Positions 25,993-34,174 of a DNA stretch of 64,000 nucleotides are shown here, in pieces. The notes under the pieces were generated by a model. That model had not been told where the DNA came from. It saw only the letters and a program-made list of their open reading frames with translations, and did no database searches. The translations under genes and the position numbers were made by a program. Origin of the DNA: Agromyces soli (lineage in GTDB: Bacteria; Actinomycetota; Actinomycetes; Actinomycetales; Microbacteriaceae); assembly GCF_022811605.1 (NCBI RefSeq), contig NZ_CP094533.1, positions 2,108,001 to 2,172,000 of the forward strand. Direction: 5' to 3'. Each line of letters opens with the position of its first letter. Positions within the stretch are counted from its first letter, which is position 1.

Positions 25993-27601
25993 CGGTTCCA
26001 GGCGTCCCGCCGGCGCTGCGTTGATCGGGACGGCCTGAACTGGTTCTCGCAGGCCGGGATGCTCTGACCCGGGCGCTGATCGGCGTGGGCTGATTGGCGT
26101 GCGCTGATTCGGGCGCTGAGCGGTGCTGCCCGGCGCGGCGTCGGCTTCCCCACGGCTTCGCTGTGCGGCGCGTTTCGAAGCCGCGCACTGCCGCGCGCTT
26201 GGGCCCGCTTTGGGCTGCGCTTCGGGCCGCGCTTCCGGCCGCGCTGTCGCGTGCCCAAAGGGCCTGTCTCGGTCGGGTCCTGCTCACCCTGCCGTGCTGT
26301 TCGCGCGCACGGCGATGCCGGCGGGCGGGTGCTGAGAAGGGTGCGTGTTCGGGGTAGCGCTCGGGTTCGGGTGAGCGTTCGGCGTAGTGGTGGGGTGGGT
26401 GTTCGGGGGTGCTCGGTGGGTTCCGGGGTGGGTGCGGGTGTTGGGGTGTGGTGGTGGCGGTGTGTCCGGTGGGGGTGTGCCAGGTGATGGTGCCGTTGGG
26501 GGTTCGGGTGACCCGGAATTTGGTGTGGTGTTTGAGGGTGTGGTCGGTGCGGCAGGTGGGGGCGAGGTTGGTGGTGTTGGTGGGGCCGCCGTGGGTCCAG
26601 GGGGTGAGGTGGTCGAGGTCGCTTTGGTGGGCGGGGCGGGTGCAGCCGGGTCGGGTGCAGGTGCCGTAGTGGTGGGTGAGCCAGCGGCGTTGTGCGGTGG
26701 TGGTGCGGTAGCGGGTGTGGTCGAGGGTGAGTGGGGCGGTGGTGATGGGGTCGGTGATCATGCGGAGGAAGGTGGGGGCGTGGGCGAAGAGGTGGCGGGC
26801 GGCGTCGACGGCGGAGAGGGAGAGGCTGATCCAGGCCATCCCGTCGGGGGCGGGTTCGAGGATCAGTCGTCGGGTGGTGTGGGCGCGCTGGTGGCGGGCG
26901 GTGGTGGTTTCTGGGGGTTCGAGTCGGGTGCGGAGCCGTCGGGCACGCTGGCGGAACCTGGGTAGCGGGATCGTGCCGGCCAGCTCGGCGAGCGTCTCGT
27001 CGAACACGGCGAGTGCTGCGGCATCGGCGGGAGAACGGTGGGGGGTGGTGAGGGGGATGCCGTCGAGGGTGTCGAGCGCGGCTCGTACCTCGGTATACGA
27101 CGCGATCCCGTCACGGAAGCGGGCCCAGAGGTGGGGCAGGTGGCGGTGCGCGGTGGTGGCGTGGTGGGCGCGGGACCGGATCGTCGCGGCGGGCAGTTGC
27201 AACCGCATGGACAGTTCCGCGGCGACGGAGCGGGCGGCGAGCTCGGCGACGGGGATGCCGCCGCGGGACTGGCCGTGGTGCGCGTCGGGGTGGACGTAGA
27301 GTTCGGGGTGCGCGTCGGCGAGGGCGAACGCCTGCCGGTACGCGTCGAGTTGCGCGGCCTGCATGCGGTTCGATTCCAGCAGGGCACCCCCGGCGGCATC
27401 CAGTGTGGCTTGGAGTTCGGCGAACACCGCCCGGCTGCCGCCCGCTGCAGACGCTGCCCGCCACCCGTCCAACGACGCCCAGTCAGGGTCAGCCCACTCA
27501 GGGCCGGCCCACTCAGGGGCAGCCCAGCCAGGGTCAGCCCACTCGGCAGCACCGACAGTGGCCGGATCGGCCGGGTCGGAAAGGTGCAGCGCCTGAGACA
27601 T
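25949..27601 (-). CDS. DUF222/HNH endonuclease (13E12-type) with extended C-terminal tail
   Basis: A 550-residue protein of the actinobacterial 13E12/DUF222-HNH family. A short WAxPEW repeat region (about 20-50) precedes the helical DUF222 domain (about 55-280). The HNH nuclease domain is at about 300-365: HHYGTCTRPGCTRPAHQSDL, DHLTPWTHGG, TNTTNLAPTCRTDHTLKHH. Family members are multi-copy in many actinobacterial genomes and behave like repeated, semi-mobile genes. From about residue 395 the product turns into low-complexity Arg/Ala/Pro sequence of roughly 150 residues running into the end of galU on the other strand, as though an original stop had been lost. Codon use in the tail differs from the domain. 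Confidence 0.85.
   Translation of the reverse strand: MSQALHLSDPADPATVGAAEWADPGWAAPEWAGPEWADPDWASLDGWRAASAAGGSRAVFAELQATLDAAGGALLESNRMQAAQLDAYRQAFALADAHPELYVHPDAHHGQSRGGIPVAELAARSVAAELSMRLQLPAATIRSRAHHATTAHRHLPHLWARFRDGIASYTEVRAALDTLDGIPLTTPHRSPADAAALAVFDETLAELAGTIPLPRFRQRARRLRTRLEPPETTTARHQRAHTTRRLILEPAPDGMAWISLSLSAVDAARHLFAHAPTFLRMITDPITTAPLTLDHTRYRTTTAQRRWLTHHYGTCTRPGCTRPAHQSDLDHLTPWTHGGPTNTTNLAPTCRTDHTLKHHTKFRVTRTPNGTITWHTPTGHTATTTPQHPHPPRNPPSTPEHPPHHYAERSPEPERYPEHAPFSAPARRHRRAREQHGRVSRTRPRQALWARDSAAGSAARSAAQSGPKRAAVRGFETRRTAKPWGSRRRAGQHRSAPESAHANQPTPISARVRASRPARTSSGRPDQRSAGGTPGTATCRAARRSRAANP
27484..27543. repeat. Four 15-bp tandem repeats in the 5' part of the DUF222/HNH gene
   Basis: CAGGGTCAGCCCACT, CAGGGCCGGCCCACT, CAGGGGCAGCCCAGC and CAGGGTCAGCCCACT lie head to tail. 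On the coding (minus) strand they give five-residue units of the EWAxP type near the N-terminus. Slippage here would lengthen or shorten the protein without a frameshift. Confidence 0.85.
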
Positions 27602-27717
27602 ACCCCAAGACTATCGAACACAGCTTCGAACCCGGCTCCCGAAGTGGCGCTGTGGAAAACCCGAAACGGACCCCGCGCCGCCCGCCGCGGCCCCCGCCGG
27701 GCCGCTACCCTCTGAGC

Positions 27718-28380
27718 ATGGCTGCAGCCGCCCTTCCCACGCTCCGAGACGGCGAGCTCGTGCTCCGAGGCATCCGGGTGCGTGACGCGCGTGCGCTCGA
27801 GCGCGTCCTGGTCCAGAACCGGGCATGGCTACGGCGCTGGGAGGCCACGTATCCGGGCGGCGGCTTCGCGGTCGACGTGAAGAGCTCGATCCGCAACCTG
27901 CTCTCGCACGCCAGGGCCGGGCACGGCCTGCCGTTCGTGCTCGAGGTCGACGGCGAGCTCGTCGGCCAGCTGAACGTCTCCTCGATCTCCTACGGTTCAC
28001 TGTCGTCGGCGACGATCGGCTACTGGGTGGCGCAAAACGCTGCCGGCCGAGGACTCACCCCCGCCGCGGTCGCGCTCGCGACCGACTACTGCTTCCGCAC
28101 CCTGCGCCTGCATCGCATGGAGATCTGCATCCGGCCGGAGAACGCCCCGTCGCTGCGTGTCGTCGAGAAGCTCGGCTTCCGCTACGAGGGGCTGCGGCGC
28201 CGCTACATCCACATCGACGGGGATTGGCGCGACCACTTCGCATTCGGTCTCGTCGCGGAGGAGGTGCCGCGCGGGGTGATGCAGCGTTGGCGAGACGGCC
28301 GCGTTCCGTCCGGCGCTGCCGAGGTGCATCCTGCCGACCGGGTCGCGGCGCTGCACCCGCTCCAGCTCGACGGGCGCTGA
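27718..28380 (+). CDS. GNAT acetyltransferase (RimJ-like)
   Basis: A 220-residue GNAT of the RimJ/RimL subgroup. ELVLRGIRVRDARALERVL opens the fold; IGYWVAQNAAGRGLTPAAVA (about 98-117) is the acetyl-CoA-binding motif A; ICIRPENAPSLRVVEKLGFR (about 136-155) and YEGLRRRYIHIDGDWRDHFAF are typical of enzymes acting on protein N-termini. The substrate is unproven. TACCCT at 27706-27711 lies 6 nt before the ATG, so the start is probably leaderless. Confidence 0.93.
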   Translation: MAAAALPTLRDGELVLRGIRVRDARALERVLVQNRAWLRRWEATYPGGGFAVDVKSSIRNLLSHARAGHGLPFVLEVDGELVGQLNVSSISYGSLSSATIGYWVAQNAAGRGLTPAAVALATDYCFRTLRLHRMEICIRPENAPSLRVVEKLGFRYEGLRRRYIHIDGDWRDHFAFGLVAEEVPRGVMQRWRDGRVPSGAAEVHPADRVAALHPLQLDGR

Positions 28381-28431
28381 ACGGGCGGACGCCGCGAGCA
28401 CCCGCGCCGCCTGGCATCCCTCGCTGACACA

Positions 28432-28448
28432 CCCGCGAATCTCGCGGG
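28432..28448. terminator. Short perfect hairpin after the RimJ-like gene
   Basis: CCCGCGA, loop ATC, TCGCGGG, 51 bases after the stop. There is no T-run. It also overlaps the -35 region expected for the next gene's TACCGT -10, so it could be an operator instead. Confidence 0.4.
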
Positions 28449-28479
28449 ACCTCGGGTGTCTGTGCCCTACCGTTGATGC

Positions 28480-29532
28480 ATGGACGTGGTGGGCGGGGGC
28501 GTGCTGGTGGCGGTGGCCGCCGCGCTGTGGATCGTCTATCTGCTGCCCAACTGGTTCCAGCGGCGCCAATACGAGGCGAGCGAACGGCACGCGATCCGGC
28601 TCCAGCAGACCCTCCGGGTGCTGGCCGAGACCGCCGAAACGCCCGAAGCGGTGCGCCTCGAGGCCACGGCGCGAGAGGTCGTGGCCCAGCGGCGGATCCT
28701 CGCGGCGCAGGAGCAGGCCGCCGCACATCAGGCCGAGGCCGCGCGCCTCGCCGCCGAGGCGGAGGCGCAGATCGCGCTGGTCGAGCGCCGCGCGGCCGAG
28801 GAGGCCGTCGCTGCTGCACGCGAGCGTGCCACACGGCTCGCGATCACCCAGTCGATGCAGGCTCCCTCGCAGGCCGCGGATGCCGCGCCGGCCGCGCCTG
28901 TCTCGAGTGCTGCCGCCCGGGCGGCTCGTCGCCGCGGCCGTGCGTTCTGCTCCTCGGCCGTCCTCATCGCGACCGTCGTCGTGCTCGCCGGCCTCGCGCT
29001 GGCGTGGCCGATCGTCGCGGTGCTCGTGGCGGCCGCCGCGGGGATCGCGGCGGCGACCGGACTCGTCCGGCTGGCGCGACCCGCCGCGACCGCGACCGCC
29101 TCCTCGGTCGGCGTCGTCGCGACGCTGCCCGCCGCTCCGGCGTTCGAGCCGATCGAGCTGCAGACGGCGCCGCCGCGTTCGGCGGAGTGGACGCCGCAGC
29201 CGCTGCCCCGTCCGCTGCACCTGTCGCGGGGCACGATCGCGGCGACCGCGATGGCCTCCGTCGAGGCCGCGACCAAGCTGCAGCGTGCCGCGGCGGGCGA
29301 GGCGATCGCGGCGAAGGCGGAGCGGATGGCGCCCAAGGTGCCCGTGCTGCGGCCGGTGGCCGAGGCCGCCCGGCCCGCGGCATCCGCCCGCCCTGCCGCC
29401 TCCGCTCGCGCCGCGGCCCAGGTCCGCGAGGAGTCCGCGCCGAACCCGTATGCCGCGATGGGGATCGTCGGCAGCGCGGAGCCCGGATTCAACGATCTCG
29501 ACACGGTGCTGCGGCGTCGCCGCGCGGTCTGA
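28480..29532 (+). CDS. Membrane protein with coiled-coil segment, unknown function
   Basis: A 350-residue protein conserved in style among Actinobacteria. A first helix (about 4-22, GVLVAVAAALWIVYLLPNWF) is followed by a long charged coiled coil (about 25-125, many Ala/Glu/Arg heptads). A hydrophobic hairpin of two helices lies at about 165-200. The tail is Ala/Pro/Arg-rich and ends in LDTVLRRRRAV. The WIVYLLPNW segment right after the start resembles the opening of a widespread actinobacterial membrane protein family of unknown role. TACCGT at 28468-28473 is 6 nt before the ATG, indicating a leaderless message. Confidence 0.75.
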   Translation: MDVVGGGVLVAVAAALWIVYLLPNWFQRRQYEASERHAIRLQQTLRVLAETAETPEAVRLEATAREVVAQRRILAAQEQAAAHQAEAARLAAEAEAQIALVERRAAEEAVAAARERATRLAITQSMQAPSQAADAAPAAPVSSAAARAARRRGRAFCSSAVLIATVVVLAGLALAWPIVAVLVAAAAGIAAATGLVRLARPAATATASSVGVVATLPAAPAFEPIELQTAPPRSAEWTPQPLPRPLHLSRGTIAATAMASVEAATKLQRAAAGEAIAAKAERMAPKVPVLRPVAEAARPAASARPAASARAAAQVREESAPNPYAAMGIVGSAEPGFNDLDTVLRRRRAV

Positions 29533-29551
29533 TCGCTGCTCGACCCGCGGC

Positions 29552-29570
29552 CGTGGTGGTCACCACCACG
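29552..29570. terminator. GTGGTGG hairpin after the coiled-coil membrane protein
   Basis: CGTGGTGG and CCACCACG pair around a three-base centre, 20 bases after the stop codon and just before tRNA-Ala. The T-run is short (CTT). Confidence 0.5.
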
Positions 29571-29601
29571 CTTCCAGAGGTGATAGGCTCGTTCACGGCT
29601 C

Positions 29602-29677
29602 GGGCCCATGGCGCAGTTGGTAGCGCGTCTCGTTCGCAATGAGAAGGTCGGGGGTTCGAATCCCCCTGGGTCCACCA
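29602..29677 (+). tRNA. tRNA-Ala (anticodon CGC)
   Basis: A 76-base cloverleaf including an encoded CCA. Acceptor GGGCCCA pairs with TGGGTCC and contains the G3-U70 pair that marks alanine tRNAs. The loop TTCGCAA puts CGC at 29635-29637, reading GCG. T arm GGTTCGAATCC. TAGGCT at 29584-29589 is the likely -10. A terminator follows at 29685. Confidence 0.95.
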
Positions 29678-29684
29678 CACGAAG

Positions 29685-29732
29685 AGCTCGAACCCCGGTC
29701 GATGAACACGTCGGCCGGGGTTCGAGCTTTTT
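29685..29732 (+). terminator. Intrinsic terminator after tRNA-Ala
   Basis: AGCTCGAACCCCGG (29685-29698) and its perfect complement (29715-29728) form a 14 bp stem with a 16-base loop, followed by five T. Confidence 0.9.
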
Positions 29733-29828
29733 CGCGCCGGCGCTCCGTCCCGCCTGGTTCGACCCGAACGACCCGTGACCGCTCGGGGACTCGGGGTGGT
29801 CGAACAGCTCGTGACCGTGGCCGAAAGG

Positions 29829-29874
29829 CTCGGCTGCTCGGCTGCTCGGCTGCTCGGCTGCTCGGCTGCTCGGC
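29829..29874. repeat. Octanucleotide tandem repeat (CTCGGCTG)
   Basis: Five complete CTCGGCTG units and a six-base partial unit. It lies in the 330 bp non-coding gap between the tRNA-Ala terminator and the DcuC-like gene; apart from this repeat and the palindrome at 30018 I see nothing in the gap. An 8 bp unit cannot encode an in-frame repeat without shifts, and no ORF uses it. Confidence 0.9.
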
Positions 29875-30017
29875 CCGCGAACCGCCGAGCCGGGTCGTCG
29901 CCGCGTCCGACCTCGCCGATCGGTCGCGACCCGCAAGCGGGCGGAGCGGGATGGAATCCCGGAGAGGCCGCCCATCGCGGTTTCCGCAGTGATGAACCGG
30001 TGACATAGGGTTGGAAT

Positions 30018-30039
30018 GGTATCCCAATAGAGGGATGCC
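30018..30039. promoter_or_regulatory. Candidate operator upstream of the permease/nucleoside hydrolase operon
   Basis: GGTATCCC (30018-30025), six bases, GGGATGCC (30032-30039): an inverted repeat with seven of eight positions paired, 25 bp before the GTG start. It lies where a repressor would block transcription. The core TGGTATCCCA resembles sites of GntR-type regulators; no regulator gene is adjacent. Confidence 0.5.
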
Positions 30040-30063
30040 GGTCATCCATCCGAAAGGCGCGGC

Positions 30064-31464
30064 GTGCTGCTCGAATACCTCCTGGCGATCTGCGGAATTC
30101 TGCTCGTGGGGGTGTTGATTCGACGGAAGGTGAACGCGACCGTCGCGCTGCTCGCGGGCGGGCTGCTCATCCTCATGGTCGCGCCCGTGCTCGGCCACAC
30201 CGGCACCGGCGGCTACGACGTCACCGACACTGGCAATGCGTGGCTCGATCAGTTCGGCTACATCGCGGCGATCCTCTCCCAGACGACCGCCGGCATCGGC
30301 ATGGTGATCATGGTGCTGTTCGGGTTCTCGGCGTACATGTCGCACATCGGCGCCAATCAGGTCGCCACCCGACTGCTGACCAAGCCCCTGCTGCGGCTGC
30401 GGGCGAAGTACCTGCTGGTCCCGCTCACCTTCTGGATCGGCAACCTGATGTCGCTCGCCGTTCCCTCGGCATCGGCGCTCGCAGTGCTGCTCGTCGCGAC
30501 CCTGCTGCCCGCGCTCGTCGGCGCCGGGCTTACCCCGATCACGGCAGCCGCGGTGATCGCCACGACGGCGACGATCATGCCGACGCCGCTCGGCGCCGAC
30601 AACGTCATCGCGGCGGAACGCCTCGGCATCCCGCTCGACGACTACGTGTTCGGCATGCACGCGGCGATCTCGATCCCGACGCTCGTCGCCATGGGGCTCG
30701 CGCACCTCGTCTGGCAGCGCTTCCTCGACCGCCGGGCCATCGTGCGCTCGAAGAATCTCGGCCGGTTGCCCACCGAGTCGGACTCGGAGGCGGCGCCCGA
30801 GATGCCGCGCGACGCGCCCGGGTGGTATGCGGTGCTGCCGGTGCTGCCGCTTCTGCTCGTGCTCGTGCCGTTCGTGCTGAAGCAGCTCACCCCGTTCGAC
30901 CTCGCGGTCGAGCTCGTGCCCGTGACGCTGATCGCGCTCGTCGTCGCGGCCGTCGCGGAGTCGGCGCGTCGACGGAGCCCGCGTGCGGCGCTCGAGGACC
31001 TCATGGTCTTCTTCCGCGGCATGGGCACGGGCTTCGCGATGGTTGTCGCCCTGGTGATCGCCGCGAACGTCCTCGTTGAGGCGATCATGCAGATCGGCGT
31101 CGTGGATGCGCTCTCAGCGGCCGTCGCCGGGCTGGACGGGGCGGCACTGCTGCTCTTCCTCGGGTTCTCCGGGGCGATGCTGCTGCTCGCGCTCCTCACC
31201 GGCGGGGTCGCGCCGTTCTATTCGCTGGTCGAGATCGCGCCGAAGGTCGCGCTGTCCGCCGGGGTGAACGGCGCCCTCCTCGTGCTGCCGATCCAGTTCA
31301 TCGGCAACCTCGCCCGCGCGATGTCGCCGGTCGCCGCGGTGGTGCTCATCGTGAGCAGCTCGGTTCGGGTGACCGTCACGGAGCTCATCGCCCGCACGAG
31401 CGTGCCGATGATCGTCGGCATCGGCGTCTCGATGCTGCTCACCTGGATCGTGGTGGGACCGTGA
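30064..31464 (+). CDS. DcuC-like integral membrane permease
   Basis: A 466-residue membrane protein with about 12 hydrophobic segments. Conserved loops are GFSAYMSHIGANQVATRLLTKP (split helix region, about 80-102), VPSASALAVLLVATLLPALV (about 136-155) and TATIMPTPLGADNVIAAERL (about 176-195), which match the DcuC C4-dicarboxylate carrier superfamily. Here it overlaps a nucleoside hydrolase gene by GTGA, so the real substrate may be a nucleoside or related compound rather than a dicarboxylate. GTG 30064 follows AAAGG. A palindrome at 30018-30039 suggests repressor control. Confidence 0.8.
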   Translation: MLLEYLLAICGILLVGVLIRRKVNATVALLAGGLLILMVAPVLGHTGTGGYDVTDTGNAWLDQFGYIAAILSQTTAGIGMVIMVLFGFSAYMSHIGANQVATRLLTKPLLRLRAKYLLVPLTFWIGNLMSLAVPSASALAVLLVATLLPALVGAGLTPITAAAVIATTATIMPTPLGADNVIAAERLGIPLDDYVFGMHAAISIPTLVAMGLAHLVWQRFLDRRAIVRSKNLGRLPTESDSEAAPEMPRDAPGWYAVLPVLPLLLVLVPFVLKQLTPFDLAVELVPVTLIALVVAAVAESARRRSPRAALEDLMVFFRGMGTGFAMVVALVIAANVLVEAIMQIGVVDALSAAVAGLDGAALLLFLGFSGAMLLLALLTGGVAPFYSLVEIAPKVALSAGVNGALLVLPIQFIGNLARAMSPVAAVVLIVSSSVRVTVTELIARTSVPMIVGIGVSMLLTWIVVGP

Positions 31465-32387
31465 CGCGGCGACTGTGGATGGATTGCGACACCGGCTTCG
31501 ACGACGCCGTCGCGCTGCTCGTCATCGACCGCGCGAGCAGCTTCGAGCTCGTCGGCATCTCGACGGTAGTCGGCAACACGACGCTCGAGCGGACGACGGC
31601 GAACACGCTGGCCGTCGTCGAGCGGTTCGGGATCGCCGCCCCCGTGCACGCCGGTGCGGCGAAGCCACTGGCGCAGGAGCCGCAAACGATCGAGGAGCTC
31701 CTCGGCGGCGGTGCGCTCGGCACCGTCGGTCGTTCCTTCCCGCCGCCGCGGAGGCGGACGGTCGACTCGCGCGACGCGATCACGGCGCTCACGGCCGCGC
31801 TCGAGAGGGGTCCGCTCACCATCCTCGCGACCGGGCCGCTCACGAATCCGGCGATCGTGCTCAATCTCCGCCCCGAGCTGGCCGCCTCCGTGGAGCGGTT
31901 CGTCTTCATGGGCGGTTCGGCGACGAGCGGCAACCACACCGCGGCCGCGGAATTCAACGCCTTCGCCGATCCGGAGGCGCTCGACGTGGTGCTTCGGGCC
32001 GGCATCCCCGTCGAGATGTTCGGGCTCGACGCCACCCGCCAGGTGCCCATCGGTCCTGGCGAGGAGTCGGCGCTGCGGCGCGCGGGCACCCCGAACGCCG
32101 AACTGTGGGCCGATCACGTCGGGTTCTACCTCCGGATGCTCGACCGTCGCACCCCGCGGCCCATGGCGCTGCACGATCCGACCGCGGCGGCCTCGCTGGC
32201 GTGGCCGGAGCTGTTCGAGCTCGCCGACGCCCGTGTCGAGGTCGAACTGCACGGGAGCCGCTCGCGAGGCGCGACGCTCTGCGAGTTCCGCGTTCCCACG
32301 CTGGCTCAGCCGAATGCCCGGGTCGCCGTGTCGGTGCAGGGGGAGGAGGTCATGCGGCGGGTCCTCGAGGTGCTCCGCGCCTCGTAG
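31461..32387 (+). CDS. Inosine/uridine-preferring-type nucleoside hydrolase
   Basis: A 308-residue nucleoside N-ribohydrolase. The calcium-binding motif is DCDTGFDDA (D8, D10, D14, D15). ILATGPLTNPAIVLNLRPEL (about 117-136), VFMGGSATSGNHTAAAEFNA (about 145-165, including the N that contacts ribose) and MALHDPTAAASL (about 235-246, the metal and active-site HD) complete the site. It splits nucleosides into base and ribose for salvage. Its GTG overlaps the permease stop, forming a two-gene uptake-and-cleavage operon. Confidence 0.93.
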   Translation: MTRRLWMDCDTGFDDAVALLVIDRASSFELVGISTVVGNTTLERTTANTLAVVERFGIAAPVHAGAAKPLAQEPQTIEELLGGGALGTVGRSFPPPRRRTVDSRDAITALTAALERGPLTILATGPLTNPAIVLNLRPELAASVERFVFMGGSATSGNHTAAAEFNAFADPEALDVVLRAGIPVEMFGLDATRQVPIGPGEESALRRAGTPNAELWADHVGFYLRMLDRRTPRPMALHDPTAAASLAWPELFELADARVEVELHGSRSRGATLCEFRVPTLAQPNARVAVSVQGEEVMRRVLEVLRAS

Positions 32388-32405
32388 GGAACGTGCCGAT
32401 GCGTG

Positions 32406-32825
32406 TCAGTCGGTCGGTCGCCGGAGCAGGTACTTCGCCGGCTCGGAGAGCTCGGCGAAGCCGTACTGGCGGTAGAGCCCGTGCGCGTCGGAGGTGGCGA
32501 GCATCGTGCGGGGGATGCCGAGGGCGTCGAGGTCGGCGGCGACGCCGTTCATGAGCAGCTTGCCGATGCCGGCGCCGCGCGAGTCCGGGTCGACGAAGAC
32601 GTCGCACAGCCAGGCGAAGGTGGCGCCGTCGGTGACGACGCGCGCATAGGCGAGCTGGGCTCCGGTCTCCTCCTCGTACACGCCGTAGTTGCGGGAGGCG
32701 TCGATGGCGGCGTCCTGCGTCGCGCGGCTGCGCCCTTCGGCCCAGTAGGAGAGCTCGCTGAGCCAGCGGTGCACGAGGGCGCGATCGAGGCGGGTGACGT
32801 CGTTCGAGAAGGCATGGCTGGTCAC
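32406..32825 (-). CDS. GNAT N-acetyltransferase
   Basis: A 139-residue small GNAT. WLCDVFVDPDSRGAGIGKLL (about 70-89) is the acetyl-CoA motif, and LATSDAHGLYRQYGF (about 107-121) is motif B. The substrate is unknown; this subgroup often carries the YAEGRSR-like segment near the N-terminus (SYWAEGRSRA). The GTG at 32825 is supported by TACGCT on the minus strand (plus 32832-32837), exactly 6 nt upstream, so the long N-terminal extension that the frame also allows is rejected. It is divergent from the GrpB gene. Confidence 0.88.
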   Translation of the reverse strand: MTSHAFSNDVTRLDRALVHRWLSELSYWAEGRSRATQDAAIDASRNYGVYEEETGAQLAYARVVTDGATFAWLCDVFVDPDSRGAGIGKLLMNGVAADLDALGIPRTMLATSDAHGLYRQYGFAELSEPAKYLLRRPTD

Positions 32826-32877
32826 CGCTCCAGCGTAAGGTGGTGGCTCCGCCGATTCGTCGAACAGAGGAGCCCGG

Positions 32878-33483
32878 GTGCCCACGCCGCAGCAGATCGT
32901 CGACTTCACGGAGCCGCCGGCGCCCGAGGGACGGTCCCCCTTCGTGCGGCCGCAGCGCATCGCACCGGTCGAGGTCGTCGCGTACGACGCGGACTGGCCG
33001 GCGATCGCGGCGGAGCTCGACGCCCGCATCCGCGGGGCGCTCGGTACCCGGGTGCTCCAGCTCGAGCACGTCGGATCCACCTCGGTGCCGGGGCTGCCCG
33101 CGAAGCCGGTCATCGACCTCGACCTCACCGTCGCCGACCCCGAGCGCGAGGAGGCGTGGCTGCCGCAGCTCGAGGCCGCCGGGTTCGAGCTCACGGTGCG
33201 GGAGCCGTGGTGGCACGGCCACCGCTGCCTGGCTCTGGACTCGCCGCGCGCGAACCTGCACGTCTTCGGTCCGACGAGCCCTGAGCTGTACAAGCACCGG
33301 ATCTTCCGTGACTGGTTGCGCGCCGATGCCGAGGATCGGTCCCGCTACGCCGAGGTGAAGTCCAGCGCGGCGCTCGCCGCGACGGAGGCGGGGGAGACGA
33401 TCATGCAGTACAACGCCCGCAAGGCCGAGGTGATCCAGGAGATCTACCAACGCGCCTTCCACGCCGCCGGCCTGCTCGACTGA
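32878..33483 (+). CDS. GrpB/UPF0157 family nucleotidyltransferase-fold protein
   Basis: A 201-residue protein with a GrpB-like domain (about 30-195). It has VVAYDADWPAIAAELDARIR, LEHVGSTSVPGLPAKPVIDL (about 62-81, the GSTS nucleotide-binding motif with metal Asp in DLDLTV) and NLHVFGPTSPELYKHRIFRD. The fold belongs to the polymerase-beta-like nucleotidyltransferases; the biochemical activity of the family is poorly known. GTG 32878 follows AGGAG at about 5 bases. Confidence 0.9.
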   Translation: MPTPQQIVDFTEPPAPEGRSPFVRPQRIAPVEVVAYDADWPAIAAELDARIRGALGTRVLQLEHVGSTSVPGLPAKPVIDLDLTVADPEREEAWLPQLEAAGFELTVREPWWHGHRCLALDSPRANLHVFGPTSPELYKHRIFRDWLRADAEDRSRYAEVKSSAALAATEAGETIMQYNARKAEVIQEIYQRAFHAAGLLD

Positions 33484-33501
33484 CCCTCGCCCGAGTCAGC
33501 G

Positions 33502-34101
33502 TCAGCGGTCGCCGGCGTTCGCCTGCGCGATCGCCGCGTCGACGAGGAGATCGAGGCTCCGATGCGCGGCAGCTCTGGCAGTGGCGTCGGCGGGATGCTC
33601 AGCCAGCCACAGGGCCGCGTCGTTCATCGCCCCCGAGAGCATCGCGGTGAGCGGGTCCAGCAGGGCCCCCGTGATGCCGGTGGCCGCGAGCGCCTCGCGC
33701 AAGTGCACGACCGAGTGCTCGGCGTCGAGCTGGCGCCATTCGGCCCAGCCGATCACGGCGGGCGCGTCGACGAGCAGCGTGCGGACCGCCGCGGCATCCG
33801 TCACGGCGTCGAGGAACGCGAGGCAGCCCGCGCGCAGTTGGGCTGCGGCATCCGGTCCCGCCTGATCGGCGGCCGAGACGACCGCCGAGGCGACCCGCTC
33901 CTGCAGGCGCGCGACGACCGCGGTGAAGAGCCCGCGCTTGCTGGCGTAGTGATGGTAGACGGCGCCGCGAGTGACGCCCGCGGCTGCGGCGACGTCCTCG
34001 AGGGCGACGGCGGCGTAGCCGGACTCGGCGAACAGCGAGGTCGCCGTGTCGACGATCGAGCGGGCCGTGCGGGCGGCGTCTTCGGCGGAGGCGCGAGGCA
34101 T
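33502..34101 (-). CDS. TetR-family transcriptional regulator
   Basis: A 199-residue TetR repressor. The N-terminal HTH (about 10-58) has [20 protein letters not shown] and [20 protein letters not shown]; the rest is a helical ligand-binding domain with the segment [14 protein letters not shown] common in this group. It is divergent from a VOC-family gene with only 73 bp between, and a near-perfect palindrome at 34110-34132 lies there, so it probably represses itself and that gene. The inducer is unknown. Confidence 0.93.
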   Translation of the reverse strand: MPRASAEDAARTARSIVDTATSLFAESGYAAVALEDVAAAAGVTRGAVYHHYASKRGLFTAVVARLQERVASAVVSAADQAGPDAAAQLRAGCLAFLDAVTDAAAVRTLLVDAPAVIGWAEWRQLDAEHSVVHLREALAATGITGALLDPLTAMLSGAMNDAALWLAEHPADATARAAAHRSLDLLVDAAIAQANAGDR

Positions 34102-34109
34102 GGGCTTCC

Positions 34110-34132
34110 TTTACGTACGTTGTGTATGTAAA
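34110..34132. promoter_or_regulatory. TetR operator between divergent TetR and VOC genes
   Basis: TTTACGTAC (34110-34118), GTTGT, GTATGTAAA (34124-34132): 8 of 9 positions pair. A second half-site GTACGTAAA lies at 34156-34164, just before the ribosome-binding site of the VOC gene. Arm length and spacing suit a TetR dimer. Confidence 0.75.
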
Positions 34133-34174
34133 ACTGGAACTCAAACATTCTCAGTGTACGTAAAGGAGTGCGCC

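Noticed and set aside
26387..26965. Gly/Val-rich ORF on the plus strand inside the DUF222/HNH gene
   Set aside because: Antisense shadow of the HNH domain; composition of GTG/GGG runs only.
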